64,000 bases of DNA from Diphasiastrum complanatum. Taxonomy: Eukaryota > Streptophyta > Lycopodiopsida > Lycopodiales > Lycopodiaceae. The stretch spans positions 55,113,597-55,177,596 of the forward strand of contig CM055100.1 of the NCBI GenBank assembly GCA_029204225.1, given 5' to 3'. The number at the start of each line of letters is the position of its first letter. Position 1 is the stretch's first letter. This document shows, piece after piece, positions 20,452 to 31,987 of the stretch. The notes beneath the pieces were generated by a model, which was given only the letters and a program-made list of their open reading frames with translations, made no database searches and was not told the DNA's origin. The position numbers were made by a program, and so were the translations under genes.

Positions 20452-22835
20452 TTATTTACACTTTGTAACGTCTTCCATGAAGTTAAAACGGTCCAGTTTC
20501 TTCGAGTCCTTTGGCATGTGGAAGGACTTGTGAACTCCTGTCAACCATTCCTGATCTACCCATGCTTGGAATCGTTTCATCCAGGGATCACTAAGGAATG
20601 TAGCTCGGTAATATACGCGAGCGACTGGCAGCTGGTCTTCGAATTTGTTGGAAGCGAGTGCCTTATTTGGATCAAAGAATATGGAGGGAAGGAAATCATA
20701 CCATTTTGTTTCAATGCCCATTAAATATTCCAAGTCCCGGGCGTAAGTGGCTGTCGCGCGGACTGTGGGATCGGGACAATTGATGTAGTGGCTGGCGAAT
20801 GCGGAGAGAGCCCTTCTGGCGTCTACATCCGTTGTCCACCCATATTCGGATTTATGATTGGCCAGTTGAAATTGTTGAGTGTGATCTGGTCCAGAGGAGT
20901 GTCGCATTCCGCCCATTTGGATCTTCTTGGACATGGCAGGAAATTCTCGTTCACCCTTAACTGTTGCGGACTCGTCACGTAAGCCCTGATGGCCGCAGGG
21001 TCTCTCTCAAATAACTGTTGTCGCCACTCCAGTTGTGGTTGGAGGGCGGGTAAGGCTTGAAGTTCTTTTCCCTTGATGGTCTGAGCTGAGAACGATATTT
21101 GCCAGCCGCCTCTTGATGACTCGTGGGGATATTTGGATAAAAATTCATTGATGTTCTCCTCCACAGATTTCGGTCTTCGGAAGGTCCGGTTGGCAAATAT
21201 TGTTCGTGACCCTCTAGATGATGTTGCTGGGCCCTGGCTGGTGGTTGCGCCTTGGCTCTGGTCGCGCATCTCAGTGGCCGCATCTCTCTGCCCTTGGTCC
21301 TAGCCTTCGGACCCTTGATCTGGTTGAAATCCCCCAACTGCCTACTGGCTCTGGTCTTGGCTGGTACTAGCCTGTGCAGCATCAAAATTAGGTGGCGATG
21401 GAATTACCACGGGGGAGGGCTGGGCCTTCGTTTCCATGTATTTCTGGCATGCCTTAAGGGCTTGCTTGGCATGGGCGAGCTCTTTTGTTCCACTTGTCCG
21501 ATACTTATTGAACTCCGCCTGGTAGCTGTTCAAGGTTTGGCTATAAATCTGCACCTGACGCCGTAGAAGATTCATCTCTGATTGGGAAAGCGGCCTTGTG
21601 TCCGGTGTAGATTGAGCTAACCAGGCGAGTTTCTCATCTTGTAAGGCTTTAACCTCTGTCCCTAGGTGCGTGTTCTCTGCTTCCAAAAGTGTAAGTTGCA
21701 CCTGGATGGGAGCAAGCCGTTGGGATGCTTCAGTTTGAAGCTCCTACACCTTTGTGGAGGCCTCCGTCAGCGCTTTGGAGAGGCTTTGAATATATTTGTT
21801 TAGGCCCTCCTCCTTCTGCTGCAACTTGGCAATCTCCTGGTGCCCTGCTTGTTCATGTTGTTGAGCTAGAATTAGCTCTTGCTGCAGCTTGGTGAGGTCT
21901 GCTCACAGCTGTGTATTATTTGTTGCCAACTATAGTACCCTGCTTTCCAGAATAGCTATGGCTGCTACCGCATCCAGGATGTATTTTTCTAGGGTTTGGT
22001 ACGCCGTCGTTAGATCCGTGGGAGCAGCTAGTACACTGGCACTGGCAGGGGCTTGTGTTGTATCGGCCCCCGACGACTTGTGGAATTCCGTCGTCATTGT
22101 CCTCGATCAGGTTTTCATTTATCCTAATGCCATCTGGGGCAGTAGGGTTAGCCCGATCTGGTGATGCTACAAAAACTGTTTGTACAAATGCGTCATCAGG
22201 CAGCAGTTGGCTGCCCTCGGCAACCTTTGGCGAAGGGGTGGGGTGTGAAAAACAACTATGGAAACAGGGGCGAGGACGATTTGTCCAAATGAGAGGATGG
22301 GAGGAAGAGTGGGGAACTGAAGGGTGGTGTGGAGTATGGAAGAAGGTGAGGATGGAGCGGAAAGTGTCTGGCATGGGGTTGAAAAATTGATAACTTGCAT
22401 CCATGCTAGAGTGTCGGGGGACAGTTGCGAATCAGAAGGGTTGAATGTGAGAGGAGTAACGGTGGTGGCAGGAGTAATGGAGGATGCGATGGTGATGGAT
22501 GGAACAGCGGACACTGGAAGAGAAGTAGGAGTGGTATCAACAGAAGAGACGAGGATGGAGACAGAAATAGATGTGGATGGAATAGGAAGAGAGGTAGCGA
22601 CAACAGAAATTGGAGTGGGGGGTTGCACGGAAGACGAAGTGGCGGTGGTTGATGGAGTAGTTAGTGCGGCAGTAGAGACACGTCGTCGGGTAACAGGTGG
22701 AGATGTGGATGTAGAGGCAGCGCCACACATTCGTTTGCTGGCCGTTGTGTTGATATCATAGATGAGGGTGATGGAACAGCTACATCCACAACAGCAAACA
22801 CGAGCACAGATACAACAACAGTGCCACCAGTTCAA
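20452..22835 (-). pseudogene. Family X copy 2: Ser/Thr/Pro-rich, coiled-coil, FDPNK/YYRA-domain protein, broken
   Basis: From the right on the minus strand, the order is a Ser/Thr/Pro-rich N-terminal part (22835-22170), a segment with DGIRINENLIEDNDDGIPQVVG (22130-22070), and long coiled coils in one frame with scattered stops (about 21950-21350, such as LTLLEAENTHLGTEVKALQ). A linker with RGSRTIFANRTFRRPKSVEE follows (21269-20823). The C-terminal domain (20934-20452) has WYDFLPSIFFDPNKALAS, then LPVARVYYRATFLSDPWMKRF and WVDQEWLTGVHKSF. It is the best-preserved copy of the C-terminal domain. Several stops and frameshifts make it a pseudogene. Confidence 0.6.
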
Positions 22836-25458
22836 ACAACAACTCCCCCTATCTTGATTATCATGCCGACGCCGCCAACCTCACTAAAGACACATTCTTT
22901 GGGGGTGGGGAGTACCATTCTCCAAGACACGGGAGCAGCCCAACAATCACAAGACCAACAACCACAGGCCCAACAAGTTCATACTCTCCTGGACATGTCA
23001 CAATATTTTGATGTTGCAGACCTGATGGAGATCAGTGATGATGAACCAGAGAAAGCGGATCAGTTAGTGACCCCTCCACTAACCACCACCACCACCACCA
23101 CCACTGTTGCTACTAATATTGTTTCTTTACTCCCTCCACTTCCACCCTCTTTCACTTCACAATGTCTATTCTTTGGATTAGCTTCACCAACCCACACCCC
23201 TGATCAGTACCCAACCATCACCAACCCCGAAAAACTTTCTGAAGTAGCTAAGCGCTCAATGATCGGCCTATCCGAAGCAAACTACCATATGCACTGGTTA
23301 GTAAGCCAAAACCAAGTGCTCGCGAATAAGGTCTAGTACCAGAGCCAAGAGATCACACATCAGCAAAAGTTGGCCAAGGAAAAAGAAAACGAGGCAGAAG
23401 AAATAAGATCCATGATGGTCGGACAGAAAAACAAATTGGAAGAGGTTCAACAACAACTGAAGCACCAGATGGCCCAGATCGACCAAGCACAAGATGGATC
23501 GTCGAGTGCAATGACAGTTGATGCTCCTCTGGTTAAGCCCGAGGATATATAGTTCCAAGCCAATCTATCAGGATCAACGCAAACTTCACAATGTTGTGCT
23601 CACCACAAAGGACATAGAGCTACGCGCCACATTCCAAGAAGACAAGCAAGGCCTCCAGACCATTGATCGCCAATTAAAACTCTTAAAAAAGCGATTCACC
23701 ACTGTTCTAGAGTTTCTCCACTGCTCTAGATGATAGTTTACCGTTTACTTTTCATTATCTTATTAGATTAGCTTTTTATTATTTTTCTCTACCATTCTTG
23801 GCTCTCCCCCTCTCTAATTCTGATCTCATTCATATCTATCAGATTGCATCAGAGACAAACAAGAATATATTTATTTTTGCCATCCTTACTGGCTTTGTCC
23901 AAGTTAAGGACTTTGGCTATTTCTGTGATGTTTTTGTGAGTCCTTCATTCCGTTTTATTGTCGGCCTTTGCGCCATCATTATTTTTTCACAAGATCAATG
24001 CTTCCAATTGGAGCTAGATCACATGCATCAACCCCCCCCTCTTTGTTCTACTCTTGTTTATCCCTTCATCTTCACAACACCAACATGTACGATATGCGCC
24101 AGAGTACCAGCCAATAGGAGCAAAAAAGTTGTCAAACACCCTTGTAGAGCACGTCAAGCACTACCATACCATCGTCGCTGCCGCCCTTCCTGAAGCCCTC
24201 TGTCTCACCTATAACGAGCTCCGAAAACTTTATTATGACTGCCATCAATACCATCCCGCCACCCTCATCATCTGCTATAATGTGGCAGATAGTCCAAAAT
24301 CCATCCATCTGCCATCCTTGCTCCATCTCCGACTTCCCCTTCATCGAGTCCACCTCCACTATTGACTACCAACAACTTCAGCTAACCTTCCCTCATTTCG
24401 ATCTCCAAACTAACAAAAACCACACCTTCGACCAAGGTCTACAGTACGCCTCTCAGGCTGAAGCCACCACCACATTTTCCATCGATCCTGACATGCCTCC
24501 TCTCGAGTTTGTCGCCTCACCACCTCGCATCATATCGCCTCTTGACACTTCTTCACTTCCCCCCTTCATTTCTTCGCCCCCCAAATTTGATCTTCCATCC
24601 ACCTCCACCGTTCCTCTCGCACCATCGACAACCTTGCTGATCTTATGGCAGTTCACAAGCACTGGTACCAAAAAGTATTTTCAGTACCTAATTCAGAACA
24701 AGTGGACCTCTTTGTCAATCATATCCAGATATCAAAACAAGAGGCGGCTACAAGCTACCTAAAAATCTCAAGGAGCTCCTAAAGAAGAAATCGACCGATA
24801 TTTTGTCACTTCTACATCCCCAACCAGAGTGGAGGATGGTGGTACTTTTGCATAGCCTAGAGTTGATCAAGGAATATCTCACAACTCCTACGATTTTAAG
24901 GGCAGATCCAGCGTACCATCCAATGCCCAGAAGAAGATCTTGGTCAGTGTTGAAAACTCCAAACATCTGGGCCTATAACTGACCATTAATAAAGTCTAAA
25001 AAAGGTTAGAGCACAACAGTCGATTTCCAACGGGCCCTCAACCAATTCATGCCCGATACGGTTAATTCTCCAGACCTATCATCTTGGAAGCCTATTATAA
25101 TGTGGAGACCCTCCTGATAGCTGCAAAAGTGGATACTGGGTGGGACATGTGCTTCGGCGAGTACTGTTTCGACCCGAATAAAGCTTTCAAAATGTCGGCC
25201 ATCGTCGTGGATCAAGTCCCCTTATATTGGACCTACCATCGTCTATCTACAACATCATTCATTAATATAACGAGGTTGGAAAGATGGTGTACGACATATT
25301 TTTTGGGGAATATGCACTCGACGTTCGGCCCAATCCGCTCGCAATCCATAATGTGCAGCACTTTGTGGTCCCATTTCATCCGCATGGTTGCTAAAACCCA
25401 CCAAAAGATCCGCGATGATGAAGATGCAAAGGGTCAACAACTAGAGAAGGCTCCATGA
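22836..25458 (+). pseudogene. Family X copy 3, plus strand, heavily broken
   Basis: A frame open from about 22780 encodes a Gln/Thr/Pro-rich N-terminal part to 23336. A coiled coil follows (23340-23552) with MMVGQKNKLEEVQQQLKHQM and AMTVDAPLVKPEDI, nearly identical to copy 1. After more helical sequence (to 23733) the pieces lie in different frames: 24054-24360 (a block with KLSNTLVEHVKHYHTIVAAAL), 24660-24960, and the C-terminal domain 25084-25458 (WDMCFGEYCFDPNKAFKMSA, then an aberrant YYRA block). Sequence at 23735-24050 looks inserted or intronic. Copies 2 and 3 stand head to head at about 22.8 kb. Confidence 0.55.
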
Positions 25459-25988
25459 AGCATGTCTCCACACCATGTATCCAATCATTCATTCAAAAAA
25501 AAAAAAAAAGCAAAAACACAAGAGGTCCAGAACAAGCATCAAGGGACACACTTTTATTTTTCTTATCTTTCACCGTTATTTTAATTTTCTCTTTCTTATT
25601 TTTCCTTTATTTAATTGTACATATGATTTCTCTGTTTCCCCCCCCTCTCAATCTCAATTTTGTTGCCACAAATTTGTTTCTAAGTTTTTGCAATTTCTCA
25701 ACTCCCTCTTGTCTATACCCCTCCTCACTTTCCTTGCCACGGTCTCACATCACCACGCACGCCAATGCCAATGCCATATGTAGGTGCCAAGGGATTGTCA
25801 CCAAATTCATAGTGGGGGCATGTTAGAAGCTTCTGGTGAAGATTCTTCTAACAGATTCTAGATGCTAAAAGAGCCCAATGGATATCAAGTGAAGGAATCG
25901 AGCCGCCAAACTACATTAAGGGACATTGACAAATAACCGAGAAGGAGTTCCAGAATCCAGATTTACCGGGAGCGCCAATACTAGAAGG
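25459..25988. other. Unassigned; 3' flank of family X copy 3
   Basis: Pyrimidine-rich stretch at 25540-25740. No supported gene. Confidence 0.35.
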
Positions 25989-26720
25989 TCATGGACCGGC
26001 CAATGATTGAAAACAAAGCCCAGTGCCTACCCAACATATTTTATGGCGACGGGAACAAAAGCATGGCCAAGTCGACATCATCGTAAATCTGGCACTATAA
26101 AAGTAATGCCTCCAAATTTTTAACGCGTGAATGATTGTAAAAAGCTCATTATCATAGGTAAAATACCTCGTTTGGGCAAGATCTAGCTTCTTGCTCTCAA
26201 AAGCAACTGGTCTATGGTCCTGATAAAAGACTGCTCCTACAACAAAGTCGCTAGCATCCATATTCACCACAAAGGATCAGTTAGAATCGACAATGTGTAA
26301 AATTGGAGCCATAAAAACACAGTGTTTGAGAGTTTCAAAACTCTCATTCGTTTCATTAGTCCATGTTATCAATGGACTTTTTCTGCTGCTACATTTTTTT
26401 TTCAACCCCTTGAGAACATTCATTAGGGGAAATGCTATTAAGGCATAGTCCATAATGAACCTGTGAAAGAATCATGTGAAGCCCAAAAAGGATTTCACAT
26501 CATGAATTGTCTGAGGTCACGACCATTCTTGTACCTTACGGACCTTATCATAATCAATTTCAAGACTTTTATCAGAGAAAGTGTAGCCTTATTCCTCTAC
26601 AACTTACAGAACATTAATCTTGACAAGAAAAACCATTAAATCGATTGTTTCAGTCAATTGATGGTAGGTACCACCATTCTTCAACATCACAACTAGAGAC
26701 AATATTCACAATTAGGAGGA
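25989..26720 (-). pseudogene. Ty3/gypsy reverse transcriptase C-terminus and RNase H fragment
   Basis: The minus-strand frame 26270-25989 has VNMDASDFVVGAVFYQD, then RPVAFESKKLDLAQTRY and ELFTIIHALKIWRHY, the start of gypsy RNase H with its first catalytic Asp. Upstream (about 26340-26271) is LKHCVFMAPILHIVDSN, the RT/RNase H connection, with a stop just before the RNase H block. No RT active-site YxDD was found. Confidence 0.75.
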
Positions 26721-26721
26721 A

Positions 26722-26885
26722 AATGGCTCCCAATCATTTTCCCATAATACCCAAAAAAATTGCATAGCTTGTCTCTGTAAGGGTATCAAAGAAAATTGTT
26801 TGTAATGGCTCCCAATCATTTTCCCATAATACCCAAAAAAATTGCATAGCTTGTCTTTGTAAGGGTAGCAAAGAAAATTGTTTGT
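26722..26885. repeat. Two-copy 82-bp tandem duplication
   Basis: The unit beginning AATGGCTCCCAATCATTTTC at 26722 is repeated from 26804 with few changes, so the duplication is recent. Confidence 0.92.
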
Positions 26886-27827
26886 TTGTTGACAAGGGTG
26901 GGAAAGGGGAAAAGTGGTGGCAAAGAGAGCAATGAAAAGAGTTGGTGTGATCTGGACAACATGTGTGAGAGAGATGTAGAATGGGCTGAATTCGAAATGC
27001 ACAACATGGGAAATGTTATGTATTAATTTATCCCAGTGGAGGGGAGCAGTGGTGGGAGTGAGAGGTAACCCCCCGTTGCTCGGTTGCCCACCTCACCCAG
27101 TTCTCTCTACAACATCGCATGAGAACAAAATGGCCGCTACACCACCCGACGAGAGAAAGTTGCTGAATCTGAACTTATGAAGCAATAGCGCAGTACATCC
27201 ACATGCACTTATGGGGCAACTTATGCCACGTGCTGAAGGCTCATCCCTGGCTCTGAGAGCAGTTTTCAGACTCTAATAGGCTTTCTTGGCTGCAGCAAGA
27301 TTATTTGTCTGAAATCGCTGACCAGCAGGATGCCCAAATCGCATGCTTCTTTACAATGGTATGGTGTTGTGAATTTCTGCAGCTAAATCGCTGGACTAGA
27401 TTTAGAATCCTACCATTTTTGAGCAGGTAAATCAGTAGGCACCCTCCTGGTTCTGACAAATTACTCCTTGCTGGTGATAAGGAGGTGCTTGAGAATAGTT
27501 GCAAGACAAGACTGTGTAAGATGTCGTAGGCTACTCCTATCAGTGATGCATTTTGGCAGTAGCAGCAAAGGACTTTCTTGGAGAGAAAACTCGTGGTATG
27601 GGACATCAGTGATTTCAAAGAGGGAATTCTTGTGCAAGAATGATCTGTAGACCAGTGGTTAGTGTTTACATTATTGGTAATACTAACAGTTGAAACCATT
27701 GGTTAATTTTACTTAGGGTATTTGGAAAGGTTATGAGATATAGATCTGGATCCCTCAATGGTATCTCATAAATTTCAAATTGGAGACCCTTAAAAGCTAT
27801 TTCTCTTTTAATTTAAACCTCTACTTT
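26886..27827. other. Unassigned region
   Basis: A minus-strand open frame at 27301-27699 (132 codons) has no recognisable domain. No other feature was found. Confidence 0.35.
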
Positions 27828-28734
27828 TTAGAAATTTCTTAAATACAAGACAATTCGATTGAAATTCATATAATTCCACATGACAATGGCAAGAGTGGTG
27901 TTGGGTGAAGAAATGATGGTTGCAACAGTGGAGGAGATGGGATAAGAGGCAGCTGGATGGATAGGGCTACGGATAGGAGACACAATCTGGAGCATGGGAG
28001 AAGAATGGGTGGGGCTGGTATGCATTGAGCTAGTGTGCATGTGGGTAGATGGTGTGGTTAATGTGGTGAAGGAGGGTAATTGTTGGCCTATCAACAATTG
28101 TGCAAGTGTGTCTTTTGGGGATGAGCTAGTGAATGGAGAGCTGGGTGTAGGCGTTCAGACAACTATGTTTGTCATATGAATGAAGGCGATGATTGTAATT
28201 AGACCACCATAGGTGACCTGTGAGGGGCGTTTGAAAGCTGTCTGCAACTCCTTTACGAGAAATGAGGCCCACCAATCATAGACGGCGGTATTTGGTCCTT
28301 CCATCATGGTCGTCATCATGATGACTTGTTTGGACACGCGGAGGGGACGGTGAGGACTCACGATGATGGTGGCGGACAGAAAATCTATCGCATCATGGAG
28401 ATTTGGATTTCTTATTTAACATCATCATGATCAAAACGAAAAAAGAAGAATATGTCAAATTTGATAAGGGTTCGGGTTGCTAGTAGGTGGTTGGAATGCG
28501 GAGGGTAATTGCCAATGAAATTAGCGCAGGATCAAGGGAGACTACATAGTTCTGCCCCTTATAGGTTATAGTGAAAAGGTCGACGTGGAAGATAGAAAAG
28601 GCTTGCTCAACTAGGGCAAGGTCTTGGAAGATAGGTACTTCCATGTTGTAGAGGTTTGCGATAGTCAAAACTGCTAGGCAACCATCAATGCGAAGAGCTG
28701 CAATCTCTTGCTTTGTGAGTAGTGGAAGGATCAT
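27828..28734 (-). pseudogene. Family Y copy 2: putative plant transposon protein domain with Ser/Thr/Pro-rich tail
   Basis: The segment 28734-28480 contains FHVDLFTITYKGQNYVVSLD followed by LAITLRIPTTY, equivalent to the ALGLP block of copy 1. After stops and a frameshift, 28361-28155 reads YDWWASFLVKELQTAFKRPS then TYGGLITIIAFI, the second half of the domain. The tail (28097-27828) is Thr/Ser/Pro-rich. Identity to copy 1 is low at sequence level, so the link rests on pattern. Confidence 0.4.
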
Positions 28735-28774
28735 GTACTACGAAGGTGCATGAGCGACACAAGCAGTAGCAGGT

Positions 28775-29793
28775 GTGTTAAATGTTATTCACACTGATAT
28801 TGGACAACTACAGTATCGAGGTAGAACTGCAAAAGATCTAGCTGATAGTGGGATCTTTTTTTATGAATCAATGTACATTCCTGATACAAAAGAAAATTTT
28901 GGACAAATAGTACCAATTCCATTACCTAGTTTTGAAAGTGATGAATGGATTGCACCAGATGCTACAGTTTCATAATCATTTCATTGCAAGATATATAATG
29001 ATGTAAAAAATTCATTGAAAATGAGCACGAGATAAAAAACAGTCAGATTGAGTTGGTTTATTTTCTTGAATATATTTGTGGATTTCGTTTCAAGTGTCAA
29101 TGTACACAAAATCCCAACGATGTTTGTATGCAAAAATTTATCAGATAGTTTATTATCTGAACTTATGGATGAAGGCTGGGACAAAAGATCAGATGGAGAA
29201 ATAGAATGCAGAATTAAAATGTCTTCCACGTGCTTCCGTTATCAAATTGAAAAACAAATGTTGAGCTTATGCTTCCATTATCAAAGATGGAAAAAAAATA
29301 ATGGTAAATGGGTGCCACTCGATCAAGACTTGGAAGCCAGTGGATATTCAAAACGAAAAAATATTAAAACTATATACAATGATGCCGTTTTGACATGTGT
29401 TGAGGTGGAAGAAGATTAGAGTCTAAACTACATCCGACGAAAACTATTGCTCCTACAAGATGGTGTACTTTCAGACTTCAGATTCATTTTCAATGGTAAA
29501 CTCGTAAGTAACTGTAAACACTCGATCTTTTATGAATAGTTTCAATCAAAACTTTCTAATACAAACTCTGTACTAATTCTAACTAACTTTGTATTAGTTT
29601 TATGTAGGTACGTAAAAGACATGAGCTCGAGATCAAATGCAGAGATATTGGCGACACAATCCAACTTATGAAAGAACATTGACATTCACTATCAACAAAT
29701 ACATGCCAATCATCATGTCTTTTTATCATTATAGAAAAATTGCATTCCAGTATTAGACTATGGACACAAGCTGATTGTAAGAATCTATTGTGA
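28775..29793 (+). pseudogene. Element gene 1, copy A (unidentified, spliced, broken)
   Basis: The colinear pieces read VIHTDIGQLQYRGRTAKDLA with YIPDTKENFGQIVPIPLPSF (28775-28972). A Cys-containing stretch follows (about 29020-29150; YFLEYICGFRFKCQC). Then comes LLSELMDEGWDKRSDGEIEC to 29419. A donor at 29504 and an acceptor before 29608 match an intron in copy B, where splicing keeps the frame. Copy A is broken: a Trp codon of copy B is TAG at 29417-29419, and two extra bases after 29617 shift the last exon. No family is recognised. Confidence 0.5.
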
Positions 29794-29882
29794 TATCAAT
29801 AAAAAAAACTCATAAACGGGTTGTTTACAAGTAAAATGATTGTATCTTTTTTTTTTATGTCTCTCTATTTACAAATAGATCT

Positions 29883-31987
29883 CTATTCAATTAATTTTTT
29901 TATATTTTCTATATCAGCATTAGGAACTGATAAGGCAACAGCTCCTATAATCTCGCCCTCCTCTGTTTCGGGAAGGGCCTCAATGCCTTTTAAGACAAGA
30001 GGAATATCTGCTACAAAATTGCCTTCCTCTGTATTAGGAAGGACTTTTATTTTGTTTTGATCATATAAAATAAGATCTGCATCCTGAGCAACCTGAAAGG
30101 CTGTTAAGGTAGGAGCAGCTTCCTTTTGAGGGCCCTCGATTGCAGGTGCAACGCTTACACCGTACTGGGCAAAGGTTCTGATCAACTCTTGTCAAAATAT
30201 ATATACATCATCAGGAGTATATGGCTCAAGAGTAAACTGTCATCCAAAACACGAGAATCAGCAAATTACAAACAATGATAGTGATAAAATATGAATCAGA
30301 ATGAAATGAACTACAAATGAATAGAATATTACCTTTTCAATATCTACATCCGTTTGTAGATTATAATATTCAAAAAATAGTTTCATATTGTACAGGACGA
30401 ACCATGCACAACTAAAAATGTCTCTCTGTTGTACACACTGCATATATAGAACAAAAATTAGTAATATTATGATAGAAATTTTATTTATGCTATGATGATA
30501 CATTTGAATTAAAAAAAGAATACATGCATATCAGAGATAAATTGAATATACCTTAAGAGATTTAATGGTTATATCTCCAATTGAAGTTGCCATTGTCGGT
30601 ATTTCTCGAACGACATCATGAAGTAGAGAATCAAATTATCTATGTGTATTTGCAGCTGAGTTTAATTTTACACAGAGAAAATTTGATACTCCCTCCTTAT
30701 TTATCTTTACAAAAAGAATGTTCAGGCTCCAATTCCGACTGCAACAACCAAAATACAAATATCAATAGATTCATATTTATGAAAAAATTCTGTTCTTTTT
30801 AAAGCAATGAAACATGCAATAATCCAGATTAAAGCAACAAAAACAAAAGAGCAATCCTTGCTTATTTTCATATGGAATCAAATAGAATTTCGCCATAGGA
30901 CTGCACTCGATAAAATAGACAGCCTTCTCAAATTTGGCTTCTTTTGCCTTTACCGCTCCCATGAAAAATGGACAAACTACAAAAACTGTACCATGGGAAT
31001 CGAAACTAATACTATTCTACAAAAAAAAAAATTTGGCCTCTACTATTGCATTTGAAATTTCTGAGGTCTTATATTTTAGCTCGGCACAAAATTTGGGACC
31101 TAATCTAAACTTCTACGTGTATTTGGAAGAAAAAAGTCAAAAAAGTTGTCGAGAAGATCAATTTTGTTAGCTAGGTAGGTCTCGTATTGATTATAATGGT
31201 CAAAATAAAAAAAAACTTGGGCTGGATCGTATGGAATTCTGACAAAAAGATTATGTACAGGAGCATAAACAGAAGAAGAAACAATATTTATAGATTTTTC
31301 TATTATTTTGTTTAGCTCCTCTTGGATAATCAACACTTTTGGTGATGAAACCTGCTGAGGAGCTGGACGATTAACAGGAGGAGAAAGAGGTGAAGATTCT
31401 CGATCTGAGTCAGATTCTCCAGCATCTGATTCAGAGCTCAAGAAGACACGGGGTCTCTTGGCCGGGATACGTCTAGGAGGAAGGGAAGCAGCTAGCCTTC
31501 GAGATCCAACCTTCTTGGGGACAGTCTGCTTTCTCTTCCTCCTAGAGGTAGTAGGCACGTCGGTTCTATCTAGAGGCAGGTCTCTGGAGGTGCTGGCATT
31601 ATCAACATGCAGACCAGAATATCTGTCTCGAAGCCTTTTGAGAATGACGAAATCCTTTGGCATGATGGTGACACACTTACCATGCACTGTCAAAAGACAA
31701 ATATCCTCAAAAAATTGGGACAAAAAATCTTCTGCAGCACCTTGTAAGGCCTGCATAGCTGTCATGACAAAACGAACATTCAGCCCAAGTGACAGAGTGA
31801 CATTCCGAACAGATTGGCCGAAAGGAGCTCTAGGGATCAACAACTCAGTTGATCTTTGGAGTTTTCTGATCTCCCTTAGCCAGACCTGTTTTCTACCATG
31901 CCTATGGCCAGTACCAGGAGAAACACGAGAATGGGATGACTGTACAGTGGTGATGGCACGGGCGGTGGATTTGGTTCTGACCATCAT
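29883..31987 (-). pseudogene. Histone H3-domain/Ulp1-like peptidase gene, copy A
   Basis: Four exons on the minus strand: 31987-30862, 30738-30552, 30437-30333 and 30236-29883. Exon 1 begins MMVRTKSTARAIT, so residues 3-10 align with the H3 tail ARTKQTAR (Lys4 kept, Lys9 replaced). It then gives a complete H3 fold at about residues 33-122: WLREIRKLQRSTELLI, LNVRF, ALQGAAEDFLSQFFED and VTIMPKD. A linker follows with a basic RRKRK cluster and SSESDAGESDSD. Exon 1 ends in FYLIPYEN. Exon 2 opens RNWSLNI, equivalent to the Ulp1 HW block but with His changed to Asn (30732-30734). Exon 3 has QRDIFSCAWFVLYNM; a Gln six residues before the Cys fits C48 peptidases. Damage: a one-base loss at about 31103, TAG at 31017-31019, TAA in exon 2, TGA in exon 4 and a GC splice donor after exon 1. 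Canonical H3 has about 136 residues; this product would be near 590. Confidence 0.8.

Noticed and set aside
22324-22761. Plus-strand Val/Glu/Gly-rich open frame
   Set aside because: Antisense of the Ser/Thr/Pro-rich part of family X copy 2; composition artefact.
27301-27699. Minus-strand 132-codon frame as a gene
   Set aside because: No recognisable domain, no promoter or splice context, and it lies between TE remnants.
31600-31987. Interpretation as a genuine centromeric histone CENH3 gene
   Set aside because: Loop 1 has canonical H3 length, the N-terminal ARTK motif is kept, and the gene lies in a duplicated element with a protease domain. CENH3 usually has a long divergent tail and a longer loop 1.
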